Source: Pseudomonadota bacterium (lineage in GTDB: Bacteria; Pseudomonadota; Gammaproteobacteria; Steroidobacterales; Steroidobacteraceae). Taken from it: DNA of 64,000 nucleotides. A model generated the notes under the pieces. That model was given only the letters and a program-made list of their open reading frames with translations. It did not search any database and was not told the origin of the DNA. Below, in pieces: positions 33,972 to 41,873 of this stretch; position 1 is the stretch's first letter, and each line of letters starts with the position of its first letter. The translations under genes were made by a program, and so were the position numbers. The DNA lies in assembly GCA_023417315.1 (NCBI GenBank), contig JAEZFW010000034.1, positions 1 to 64,000 on the forward strand, given 5' to 3'.

Positions 33972-34776
33972 ACCGGCGACGGATCCCTCTCGGATTCGCG
34001 TTGGAATCGGCGGTTGGCTTTATGAGCCGTGGCGAGAAACTTTCTATCCGCCAGATTTGCCGAAGAAGAGCGAGCTTCACTACGCGAGCAGGCAGGTCAC
34101 CGCGATCGAAATCAACAGCACGTTCTACCGTCTGCAGAACGCCAGCGTGTTCGCGAAGTGGCGCGACGAGACGCCCGATGATTTCGTGTTCTCCATCAAA
34201 GCACCGCGTCACATCGTGCAACGTCGCGCGCTCGCGGAGGGTGCCGAATCGCTGACGCGCTTCCTCAACAGCGGCCTCACGGAGCTCGGAGAGAAGCTCG
34301 GTCCGATCCTGTGGCAATTGCCGCCCGAGAAGGCGTTTGCTCCCGCCGATCTTCAAGCGTTCTTTGCCCTGTTGCCGGACACGATCGGACCGCTGCCGCT
34401 GCGCCATGCTCTCGAGGTGCGCCACGAGAGCTTTCGCTCAGCGCAATATCTAGAGCTTGCGCGCAAGTTTCGCATCACAACCGTATACACGCACTCGAAC
34501 GAGTATCCCGCAATTGCGGATGTCACTGGCGAGTTTGTGTACGCGCGCTTACGAGAGGCCGTGGCGGGCGAGCCTACCGGCTACGCTCATGCGGAGATCG
34601 CAACCTGGGCTCGTCGCGCGCATCAGTGGTCATCGGGAGAAGCTTCTGACGATCTGCCCCTGCTCTTAACACCATTGTTAGTCGGAGCGCGCGATGTCTT
34701 TATCTACTTCATAAACGGCGCGAAGGAACGGGCACCAGCTGCAGCGATGGCACTGCTGAGCGCGCTGAACGCTTAG
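33928..34776 (+). CDS. DUF72 family protein
   Basis: 282 residues. The DUF72 signature region GIGGWLYEPWRETFYPPDLP (residues about 26-45) and EINSTFYRLQ are present, along with LEVRHESF and KLGPILWQLPP. The fold is a TIM barrel of unknown reaction, close to UV-endonuclease-like folds. Translation of the DUF72 frame starts inside the ligase gene (44-base overlap), implying co-transcription and coupling. No direct ribosome site is seen. The link of a DUF72 protein to a DNA ligase may be functional, but this is inferred from adjacency only. Confidence 0.85.
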   Translation: MGRPARKTKENTNSKPATDPSRIRVGIGGWLYEPWRETFYPPDLPKKSELHYASRQVTAIEINSTFYRLQNASVFAKWRDETPDDFVFSIKAPRHIVQRRALAEGAESLTRFLNSGLTELGEKLGPILWQLPPEKAFAPADLQAFFALLPDTIGPLPLRHALEVRHESFRSAQYLELARKFRITTVYTHSNEYPAIADVTGEFVYARLREAVAGEPTGYAHAEIATWARRAHQWSSGEASDDLPLLLTPLLVGARDVFIYFINGAKERAPAAAMALLSALNA

Positions 34777-34937
34777 TCTCATTGGTGGCCTCTCGGAACC
34801 ATCTGTCGTCCTGGAGCGACTTACACGACGTATTTTGATGACGTTAGCGTGAACTGTTTACGTTCCTGAAACGTATGTCTCTCTACACTCGATGAGACTC
34901 GAACACCTTGAGTGATCCGTGGCCACTATGTTCCGCC

Positions 34938-36986
34938 ATGATTAAACGAGCTCGACTCCGCGGCGTCGCTACTCTCTATCTGCCAATCTTCATGGTGGCT
35001 TCGGCCCTGCTGTGCTCGACGTCCCGCGCGCAGGAATATAACGGGGAATTCCCTCGCGCTCGCTCACAATCCAGCGATCGATTGATCGTGCAATGGAAGG
35101 CGCAGACAGATCGCTCGCGATCCGAGAAGCTGCAGGGATTGCAGAGTCACAGCAACTTGAAGGTGCGAAGTGCCCTACCCCTCGCACCGCACCTGGAAGT
35201 CCTGCAGCTCGAGCGGCAAATGAGCGCAGCGGAGTTACAAGCCACGCTTGCCGTCGTTGCAGCGAATCCAGATGTCGATTTCGTAGCACCCGATCTTAGA
35301 CGGCACGTGCACGCGCTGCCGAACGATCAGCTCGTCTCTACGCAGTGGTATCTGCAGACTTCGCAGGTCGCGGCGTTGCGCGCGGAGACGGCGTGGGACA
35401 CGACTACCGGCAGTGCCGGTACTGTCATCGCAGTGCTGGATACAGGCGTGCGATTCGATCATCCCGATCTGCTTGCTGCAAACGCAGGCGGCAAGCTGCT
35501 ACCGGGTTATGACTTCATTTCAGGCGAGTCGAGCTCGAGCTTCATAGGTGCAAACGATGGCGATGGCCGAGATCCCGATCCGTCCGACCCCGGCGATTGG
35601 GTCGAGCAAGCAGATCTGAGCCGCCCCGGGTATGAGGATTGCGAGGTCAGCGACAGCTCGTGGCACGGCACGCGTGTAGCAGGTGTGATCGCGGCACGTA
35701 CGAACAACGGCGCGGGCATCGCAGGGGTCGCCTGGAATGGGTGGATCCTACCCGTGCGCGTCATGGGCAAGTGCGGCGGGCGCGATTCGGACATCATCGC
35801 GGCCATGAGATGGGCAGCGGGCTTGAGTGTGCCCGGCATTCCTGACAACCCTCATCCCGCCAACATCATCAATCTGAGTCTCGGCGGTGAAGGTGCGTGT
35901 ACGTCTGCGTACCAAGCCGTCACGAATGAGCTCGCAGCTCGCGGCGTGCTCGTCGTCGCATCTGCGGGCAACGAAGGCGGACCAGTGAGTGCGCCTGCAA
36001 ACTGCCCCAGCGTCTTGGGCGTCGCAGGCGTGCGGCAAGTCGGCACGAAGGTAGGCTTCAGCAATCTCGGTCCCGAAGTCGGGATCGCCGCCCCGGGCGG
36101 CAACTGCGTGAACACTGGGCCAGGACAGCCTTGCTTATTTTCGATCGTGACGGCGACCAATCTCGGGCGAACTGGGCCGTCCACTTCTGCGTACACGGAT
36201 GAGCTCAACTTTAATGTGGGCACGAGCTTCTCAGCGCCCATGGTCGCCGGGACCGCGGCGCTGATGCACGCCGTCAACGGCAAGCTCGGGAGCCAGCACT
36301 ATATCCAGCGCTTGCGCCAAGGCGCGAACCCGTTTCCACAGAATCAAACCGCGAACATCCCAGATTGCCGCGTGCCAAGCGGTGCCGACGATATCCAGGA
36401 TACGGAGTGCTATTGCACTACGGATACCTGCGGCGCTGGCTTGCTCAACGCAAGCGCCGCGGTGACCCACGCCTTCCGGCCTGTCGCTTCGATTCAAATT
36501 CCCACCGCGGTTTCACCAGGGCAGAACGTCGCGCTCGATGCAAGCCTGAGCGCGGCAGCATGCAATCGAACGCTTTCTGCCTATGAATGGTCGGTCGTGT
36601 CCTTTAGTGGAACAGCGCCGCAATTGAGCGCTACGAATCAGCCGAGCATATCGGTTGCAGCACCTGCCTCAGGTGAGTTCACGTTGCGCCTCACAGTCAC
36701 CGACAGCAGTGGCGTACTAGATTCGGCGGATGTAACGATCGATGCCATGAACGTACGAACGACTGCGTCGCCGTTAGCACCGGGTGCCGCGTGTCCGGTT
36801 GCTCTCACCATTCCTCGAGTGCAGCCGCCGACGACTGCGCCAGCTCCACCGCCGTCGTCGGGAGGTGGTGGCGGTGGCGGCGGGCAACTTGGTTGGGAGC
36901 TGCTCGCGCTCGCTTCGCTATTGCGAGCGCGGCGACGACGCGAACGGTCCAGCTCCTCAGCTCACCTCCTCAGCTCGCGTTCTTAG
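34938..36986 (+). CDS. S8 subtilisin-like serine protease with GlyGly-CTERM sorting tail
   Basis: 682 residues from ATG 34938, the start that leaves a clean signal peptide (FMVASALLCSTSRA); a GTG at 34908 is upstream. A propeptide region (about 40-120) is followed by the peptidase domain with the triad Asp in VIAVLDTGVRFDHPD, His in SSWHGTRVAGV and Ser in GTSFSAPMVAGTAA. A PKD-like domain precedes the C-terminus, which ends with a Gly-rich stretch, a hydrophobic helix (WELLALASLLRA) and a basic tail (RRRRERS). This is the GlyGly-CTERM/rhombosortase pattern, predicted to be cleaved and attached at the outer surface. It overlaps the gabT stop by 4 bases. Confidence 0.9.
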   Translation: MIKRARLRGVATLYLPIFMVASALLCSTSRAQEYNGEFPRARSQSSDRLIVQWKAQTDRSRSEKLQGLQSHSNLKVRSALPLAPHLEVLQLERQMSAAELQATLAVVAANPDVDFVAPDLRRHVHALPNDQLVSTQWYLQTSQVAALRAETAWDTTTGSAGTVIAVLDTGVRFDHPDLLAANAGGKLLPGYDFISGESSSSFIGANDGDGRDPDPSDPGDWVEQADLSRPGYEDCEVSDSSWHGTRVAGVIAARTNNGAGIAGVAWNGWILPVRVMGKCGGRDSDIIAAMRWAAGLSVPGIPDNPHPANIINLSLGGEGACTSAYQAVTNELAARGVLVVASAGNEGGPVSAPANCPSVLGVAGVRQVGTKVGFSNLGPEVGIAAPGGNCVNTGPGQPCLFSIVTATNLGRTGPSTSAYTDELNFNVGTSFSAPMVAGTAALMHAVNGKLGSQHYIQRLRQGANPFPQNQTANIPDCRVPSGADDIQDTECYCTTDTCGAGLLNASAAVTHAFRPVASIQIPTAVSPGQNVALDASLSAAACNRTLSAYEWSVVSFSGTAPQLSATNQPSISVAAPASGEFTLRLTVTDSSGVLDSADVTIDAMNVRTTASPLAPGAACPVALTIPRVQPPTTAPAPPPSSGGGGGGGGQLGWELLALASLLRARRRRERSSSSAHLLSSRS

Positions 36987-38263
36987 CTCGCTGAGACTTC
37001 AGCAAGCGAGCGTTCGAAGATCTGCAAACCTTCTTCGATGATTGTCTCCGGCGATGTCAGCGGTGCCAGGAATCGAATCGTGTTGCCATACACTCCGCAA
37101 GACAACAGGACGAGACCATTTCTGCCGCAGCGCTGAATCAGCATCCGTGCAAGCTCGGGATCCGGCTGATGAGGATCTCGGTTCTTGACGAGCTCGATAC
37201 CGATCATCGCGCCGAGTCCTCGTACATCGCCGATGCAATCAAACCGCGCCTGCAATGCGCTCAACCTTCGCGTGAGCTGTGCGCCAATCTGATTAGCACG
37301 GTTCGACAGGTTTTCACGCTTCATCACCTCGATCACCGCAAGCGCAGCCGCGCAACTGACGGGCGAGGCGGCGAACGTCCCACCCAACCCACCCGTCACT
37401 GGCGCATCCATGATGCTCGCCTTGCCCACGACAGCTGCGAGTGGAAAGCCGCCAGCGAGACTCTTCGCCATGGTCATCAGGTCGGGCTCGATACCGAAGT
37501 GTTCCATCGCGAACAGGCGTCCAGTGCGCGCGAATCCGGTCTGAATTTCATCGGCGATGAATACGATGTCGTGACGATCGCAGATCTCACGTAGCGCCTT
37601 GAGGAAGGCAGCGGGGGCGACATAAAAGCCCCCTTCCCCCAGCACTGGCTCGACGATGATTGCGGCCACGCGCTCGGGTTCGACATCGTACTTGAAGAGG
37701 TGCTCGAGCGCCTCGAGGCTCTGTTCGGTGCTGATACCGTGATACGTGATCGGAAACGGAGCGTGATAGACATCACCTGGGAACGGTCCGAAGCCGACCT
37801 TGTATGGCGTGACCTTTCCAGTGAGCGCCATCGCCATGTACGTCCGTCCGTGAAACCCGCCACCGAATGCGATCACCGCAGGGCGACGGGTATGCGCTCG
37901 AGCAATCTTGATCGCGTTCTCGACAGCCTCCGCGCCGGTGGTTACGAGCATCGTCTTCTTTGGTGTCGTGCCCGGAACTAAACCGTTCAACTGCTCCGCC
38001 AACTCCACTGCCACGCGATACGGAGTGATCATCACGCAGGTATGCGTAAATGCATCGAGCTGTTTGACCACAGCGGCCTTCACCGCTGGATGCAGATGCC
38101 CGGTGTTGACGACTGCAATGCCGCTGGCGAAATCGATGAAGCGGCGCCCATCCGCGTCCCATAGCTCCGCGTTCTCAGCTCGCTCGACGTACACGGGTAG
38201 CATCGTCGACATGCCGCTTGTGATCGCTGCTTGGCGACGACGGTGCAGATCAGAGTTCGACAT
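36983..38263 (-). CDS. gabT: 4-aminobutyrate aminotransferase
   Basis: 426 residues from ATG 38263 (ribosome site GGTGGAG; a longer frame starts at 38278). This is a class III PLP-dependent aminotransferase. The cofactor region is DEIQTGFARTGR with the catalytic Lys in MAKSLAGGFPLAAVVGK (residues about 266-282), and ITPYRVAVELAEQL and AFGGGFHGRTYMAMALT fit the GabT family. It converts 4-aminobutyrate and 2-oxoglutarate to succinate semialdehyde and glutamate. No succinate semialdehyde dehydrogenase is nearby. Its end overlaps the convergent protease gene by 4 bases. Confidence 0.9.
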   Translation of the reverse strand: MSNSDLHRRRQAAITSGMSTMLPVYVERAENAELWDADGRRFIDFASGIAVVNTGHLHPAVKAAVVKQLDAFTHTCVMITPYRVAVELAEQLNGLVPGTTPKKTMLVTTGAEAVENAIKIARAHTRRPAVIAFGGGFHGRTYMAMALTGKVTPYKVGFGPFPGDVYHAPFPITYHGISTEQSLEALEHLFKYDVEPERVAAIIVEPVLGEGGFYVAPAAFLKALREICDRHDIVFIADEIQTGFARTGRLFAMEHFGIEPDLMTMAKSLAGGFPLAAVVGKASIMDAPVTGGLGGTFAASPVSCAAALAVIEVMKRENLSNRANQIGAQLTRRLSALQARFDCIGDVRGLGAMIGIELVKNRDPHQPDPELARMLIQRCGRNGLVLLSCGVYGNTIRFLAPLTSPETIIEEGLQIFERSLAEVSAS

Positions 38264-38384
38264 GACATGCTCCACCACCTGGGCACTCGCCCAGTGGCAT
38301 ACGAGTCAACTACCAGTCAGAGCGGAAGCGCGGCTGTCATTGCACAGTGCACCAGACTTGCGCCATGGAACAACCGGGCGGGAT

Positions 38385-39272
38385 CTACTTATCGACAACT
38401 TTCGAGGTCAGACCTGTTAGGTACTGGCGGAACTTCTCCCCTAAGCTTTCATGCTTGAGGGCGAACTCAACTGTGGCTTGCAGATAGCCCAGCTTACTGC
38501 CGCAATCGTAGCGCTTACCTTCGAACTCGTACGCGTAGACGGATTCTTCTTCGAGGAGGTCTGCGATCGCATCGGTGAGCTGAATCTCTCCACCTGCTCC
38601 GCGACCGGTCGTCTCCAGCTTCGCGAAGATCGTGGGCGAGAGCACATAACGACCAACGACCGCCAATGTCGAGGGCGCGTTCTGAGGGCGCGGCTTCTCG
38701 ACGATCTGCTTCACTCGGCTCACTCGGCCTTCGCGTTCCTCGGTCGCGACGATGCCGTACTTGTCGGTTTCCGCACGCGGCACAGTCTCGACTCCGAGAA
38801 CGCTGCCGCCGCGCTCGGCGTAGATATCAGCCATCTGCCGTAAGCAAGGTGTAGGAGCGTCGATCAAGTCATCCGCCAGGTGTACGAAGAACGGCTCGTC
38901 ACCGACAACAGGCTTGGCGCACCAGACAGCGTGCCCGAGGCCGAGGGGAGATGGCTGTCGAATGTAGATGCAGCTCGCCCACGAAGGAACGATGTCTTTG
39001 AGTTGTTTGAGAAGGTCAGCTTTGCCCTGCGCTTCCAACGCTTCCTCGAGCTCGAGATCGGTGTCGAAATGATCTTCGATGGCTCGCTTGGAGCTTCCAG
39101 TGATAAAGACGAGCTTGCGCGCACCTGCAGCGAGCGCCTCTTCCGCTGCATACTGAATGAGCGGCTTGTCGACGATCGGCAACATCTCCTTGGGACTTGC
39201 CTTAGTGGCCGGCAAGAAGCGTGTGCCACGTCCAGCGACCGGAAATACGGCCGTTCGAATCTCTTTCGTCAC
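38385..39272 (-). CDS. galU: UTP-glucose-1-phosphate uridylyltransferase
   Basis: 295 residues from GTG 39272. The start is chosen because GGAGGA sits seven bases upstream and the protein then begins MTKEIRTAVFPVAGRGTRFLPATK, as in GalU; an ATG at 39290 would add six residues. Conserved GalU blocks are KEMLPIVDKPLIQYA, FVHLADDLIDA, GGEIQLTDAI and YEFEGKRYDCGSKLGY. It makes UDP-glucose for polysaccharide, lipopolysaccharide and glycolipid synthesis. The next gene on the strand is the ComEA-like gene, 174 bases away, with a palindrome in between. Confidence 0.95.
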   Translation of the reverse strand: MTKEIRTAVFPVAGRGTRFLPATKASPKEMLPIVDKPLIQYAAEEALAAGARKLVFITGSSKRAIEDHFDTDLELEEALEAQGKADLLKQLKDIVPSWASCIYIRQPSPLGLGHAVWCAKPVVGDEPFFVHLADDLIDAPTPCLRQMADIYAERGGSVLGVETVPRAETDKYGIVATEEREGRVSRVKQIVEKPRPQNAPSTLAVVGRYVLSPTIFAKLETTGRGAGGEIQLTDAIADLLEEESVYAYEFEGKRYDCGSKLGYLQATVEFALKHESLGEKFRQYLTGLTSKVVDK

Positions 39273-39411
39273 TCGGCGTCCTCCACTCATGAGTTGAGTA
39301 ATGATAGCAAGGAGAACGCACTAGACGGCCGTCGGTTCGACGAATCGTCCTTAGCCTGTGCGAAAAGTCCAGGTCCCTGACGTGGAGGATCTATGATGGG
39401 ACAGGGCCGCA

Positions 39412-39437
39412 GGGTGGCATTCGTTCGAATGCCACCC
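39412..39437 (-). terminator. palindrome between comEA-like gene and galU
   Basis: GGGTGGCATTCG (39412-39423) and CGAATGCCACCC (39426-39437) form a 12-bp near-continuous palindrome with only a 2-base gap. It lies 8 bases downstream of the ComEA-like stop, in the minus-strand direction, and has no T tract. It may be a terminator or a binding site. Confidence 0.5.
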
Positions 39438-39445
39438 CTTCGCCT

Positions 39446-39754
39446 TCAACCGGCCTTCTTGGGCGCCGCCGCACCGTCGACACGGATGTTCGCTCGATTG
39501 AGCTCCAGCGTCTTAGCCCCGATGCCTTTGACCTTCCGCAGCTCATCCGCAGACTTGAACGCGCCGTTCTTCTCGCGATACTCGACGATCGCTTGCGCGC
39601 GGCTGAGGCCGACCCCTTGCAGCTCTTTCGCAATAGTAGCTGCGTCCGCTTTGTTGATATCGACTGGGCCGGCCCATACGGCAATCGGCAGTAGGCTCGC
39701 CACGAGAAGTTGCACAGACTTGCGCAGTGCGCCGCTTCGATTGGTCTTCGACAT
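39446..39754 (-). CDS. exported helix-hairpin-helix ComEA-like DNA-binding protein
   Basis: 102 residues from ATG 39754 (AAGGAGAGGCGAC upstream). A signal peptide (LLVASLLPIAVWA-GP) is followed by residues about 31-95 that form a helix-hairpin-helix pair of the ComEA type (VDINKADAATIAKELQGVGLSRAQAIVEYREKNG, split over two turns: GVGLSRAQA and GIGAKTLEL). It is the DNA-binding part of the competence machinery in many bacteria; here it is a small free-standing version found at this locus next to lapAB in many gammaproteobacteria. It stands alone between lapB and galU. Confidence 0.85.
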   Translation of the reverse strand: MSKTNRSGALRKSVQLLVASLLPIAVWAGPVDINKADAATIAKELQGVGLSRAQAIVEYREKNGAFKSADELRKVKGIGAKTLELNRANIRVDGAAAPKKAG

Positions 39755-39876
39755 GTCGCCTCTCCTTAGCTTGAATGTTGATCGTCGAGCGTGATTGCTC
39801 GCTCCCAAGAGATTCTGTCCGTGTCCACACGCGCGGAGACGGGGAAAATACCGTCGTTTACCCAGAAATGAATGCC

Positions 39877-41061
39877 TCAGCGGCGATGAATTCCAGGCGT
39901 CACATCCAAGAGAGCGACGGGAGCGAATGCGTCCCAGCTTCGACACCCTGGACACTGCCAGAAATGGCTTGTGCTCGCGAAACCACAATCGACGCAGCGA
40001 TAGCGCTGCGTTCGTCGCAATATTCTCCCCAAAGCGAGTGCGAGCTCGCGACGCTGATCCGGGGTGAATCGGGAGGGCTCACCGGCAAGGGCACGCGTAA
40101 TCTCGCCGAGGCTCGGTTCTTCGCGTAAGAGATCGGGCAAGCAGTCGAGCACGAAGCTTTCGTTTTCGAGGCCGGCCACGATCGCAGCGTATGCGAGCTC
40201 GGCGCGCGCGGCAGGCTCTGGACGAATCCATGCCGCGAAGCGCTGCTCCATCTGCGCGCTGCCTTGTTCGCGCAGCGCACGCATCACGCGCGGCAATGCG
40301 AGCGACAGTAGTTTCGGATGAAGCTCAACCACACGTTGGCACAAGACGGCCGCAAGTTCGGGCTCGCCCATGTCCATCGCGACATCGGCACGTATGAGCG
40401 CGCTGCGCGAGAAGTTGCGCTGCGCCTCGCGTGCGCGATGTAGGTGTGCACGAGCCGCGTCGAAGTCGCGTCGCGCTCGCGCGCGCTCCGCTATCTCGCA
40501 ATGATAGTGCGCAATCGCGGTGGGGTGTTCGGCGGACGCGATTGCAATGAGCCGCTCGTGAGACGAGATCGCCTGTTCCCAATCGCGCTGTTGCTCATAG
40601 ATGCGCACCAGATATCTCAATGCGGCCGCGCGATGAGAGCCCTCCTGCGCGAGCTGCTGAAACAGCGCCTCGGCTCGATCGAACAATCCCGCGCCGAAGT
40701 AGTCTTCTGCGAGTGCGAAGGTAGCGTGCGACCGATGCTCGGCGCTCAACGCCGGCCGCGCGATGATGTTCTCGTGTACTCTGATCGCGCGTTCCACTTC
40801 GCCGCGTTTGCGATACAGATTGCCCAGTGCGAAATGCGTCTCGACCGTGTCGTTGTCCACATCGACCATTCGCAAGAATACTTCGAGCGCCTTGTCGGGC
40901 TCCTCGTTCAGGAGGAAGCGCAACCCTTGAAAATAGCCTCGCTTCAGCTCCTTGCGCTGCTCCTCGTTGGGGTTCTCGCGCCGCTGTCGACCGAAATACC
41001 AGCCCGCAGCGGCTGCAACGAACAGCGCAATCACAAGACCGAATGAAGGTTCAGTGAGCAT
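39877..41061 (-). CDS. lapB: lipopolysaccharide assembly protein LapB
   Basis: 394 residues from ATG 41061 (a longer frame extends to 41181). The N-terminus is a membrane anchor (FGLVIALFVAAAAGWYFG), followed by repeated TPR sequence (about residues 30-300) and a C-terminal rubredoxin-like zinc ribbon: YRCVDCGF at about 355-362 and WQCPGCRSWD at about 371-380, with four Cys. LapB regulates LpxC stability and LPS assembly. It overlaps lapA by 11 bases (start within lapA), so the two are translationally coupled. Confidence 0.95.
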   Translation of the reverse strand: MLTEPSFGLVIALFVAAAAGWYFGRQRRENPNEEQRKELKRGYFQGLRFLLNEEPDKALEVFLRMVDVDNDTVETHFALGNLYRKRGEVERAIRVHENIIARPALSAEHRSHATFALAEDYFGAGLFDRAEALFQQLAQEGSHRAAALRYLVRIYEQQRDWEQAISSHERLIAIASAEHPTAIAHYHCEIAERARARRDFDAARAHLHRAREAQRNFSRSALIRADVAMDMGEPELAAVLCQRVVELHPKLLSLALPRVMRALREQGSAQMEQRFAAWIRPEPAARAELAYAAIVAGLENESFVLDCLPDLLREEPSLGEITRALAGEPSRFTPDQRRELALALGRILRRTQRYRCVDCGFASTSHFWQCPGCRSWDAFAPVALLDVTPGIHRR

Positions 41062-41341
41062 CGCGAGGTGAGCTCGCCTGCGCTCGCACCTGTGACTCTG
41101 CCAGACGCAGCGCGCGACGCAGACGTCCACGCTCGGCGAGGAGCTCTGCGATCCACGCGATTCGCCAAGTGAGTCCGGCAAGCATGCCGATCACGAAGGC
41201 AACTACGAGACTCAGACCGAGCGGGGACTCGAACCGCAAGAACGCGAGCTCGATCGGGACACGCTCCTGATTCATCGCGCTCACGATGAGGGCGAGGAGC
41301 GCCGCAATAACCAGAGATAGACGAAAAAGAGAACGGGACAT
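41051..41341 (-). CDS. lapA: LapA inner-membrane protein (DUF1049)
   Basis: 96 residues, two membrane segments (residues about 6-22 and 40-63) and a coiled C-terminus rich in Arg (ERGRLRRALRLAESQV). It is the small partner of LapB in LPS assembly. It directly precedes lapB (11-base overlap) and follows ihfB, the normal gammaproteobacterial order. A large TAGGCTG-type repeat element lies in the 120-base spacer upstream. Confidence 0.9.
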   Translation of the reverse strand: MSRSLFRLSLVIAALLALIVSAMNQERVPIELAFLRFESPLGLSLVVAFVIGMLAGLTWRIAWIAELLAERGRLRRALRLAESQVRAQASSPRDAH

Positions 41342-41351
41342 AGAGGCAATG

Positions 41352-41458
41352 GACCGTAGGCTGAAGGCTGCAGCATCACGAGATGCAGCGCCGTCTAAGT
41401 TAATGACAGCGCCGACTCGTTATCTGGCTACAGCCTACAGTCTGAGGTCTATGGCCTC
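41352..41458. repeat. inverted arms of TAGGCTG-type heptamers between ihfB and lapA
   Basis: Left arm at about 41352-41377: TAGGCTG, AAGGCTG, CAGCATC-like units. Right arm at 41424-41458: CTGGCTA, CAGCCTA, CAGTCTG, AGGTCTA, TGGCCTC, in reverse orientation. CTGGCTA is the exact complement of TAGCCAG and CAGCCTA of TAGGCTG. Confidence 0.6.
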
Positions 41459-41461
41459 AAA

Positions 41462-41764
41462 TCAGTCTCGGATTGCGTTGTCCGCGCCCTCGTTAACGCG
41501 CTCGCGGAGGTCTTTGCCCGGCTTGAAGTGGGGAACGTACTTACCGGAAAGCGCGACAGTCTCTCCGGTTTTTGGGTTGCGCCCTTGGCGCGGCGGACGA
41601 AAATGCAGAGAGAAGCTGCCAAATCCGCGAATCTCGATGCGCCCGCCCTGGGCGAGCGCATCGCTCATGATCTCGAGGATCTGTTTGACTGCCAGCTCTA
41701 CGTCCTTGGCGGGCAGGTGCTTCTGCTTCGCTGCAATGAGCTCGATGAGTTCCGATTTGGTCAT
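41462..41764 (-). CDS. ihfB: integration host factor, beta subunit
   Basis: 100 residues; conserved HU/IHF fold with KSELIELIAA, GRIEIRGFGSFSL and RNPKTGETV. The sequence RNPKTGE and KPGKDLRERVN are the DNA-binding arm and C-terminus of IHF-beta. It binds and bends DNA as a heterodimer with IhfA. The order lapB-lapA-ihfB-rpsA is conserved in gammaproteobacteria. Spacers on both sides carry tandem heptamer arrays. Confidence 0.95.
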   Translation of the reverse strand: MTKSELIELIAAKQKHLPAKDVELAVKQILEIMSDALAQGGRIEIRGFGSFSLHFRPPRQGRNPKTGETVALSGKYVPHFKPGKDLRERVNEGADNAIRD

Positions 41765-41784
41765 GTCGGGCCCGTTGTTCTTCT

Positions 41785-41867
41785 TAGGCTGTAGACAGTA
41801 GACCGTAGACCGTAGCCAGAAGTGAGCGGCGCTCTCTCGCTACAGCCTACAGCCTACAGCCTACAGG
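41785..41867. repeat. inverted heptamer arms between rpsA and ihfB
   Basis: Left arm 41785-41819: five 7-mers TAGGCTG, TAGACAG, TAGACCG, TAGACCG, TAGCCAG. Right arm 41840-41867: four 7-mers CTACAGC, CTACAGC, CTACAGC, CTACAGG, reverse complement in type to the left units (TAGGCTGTAG faces CTACAGCCTA). Between them is a 20-base spacer. Confidence 0.85.
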
Positions 41868-41873
41868 CTCGAA

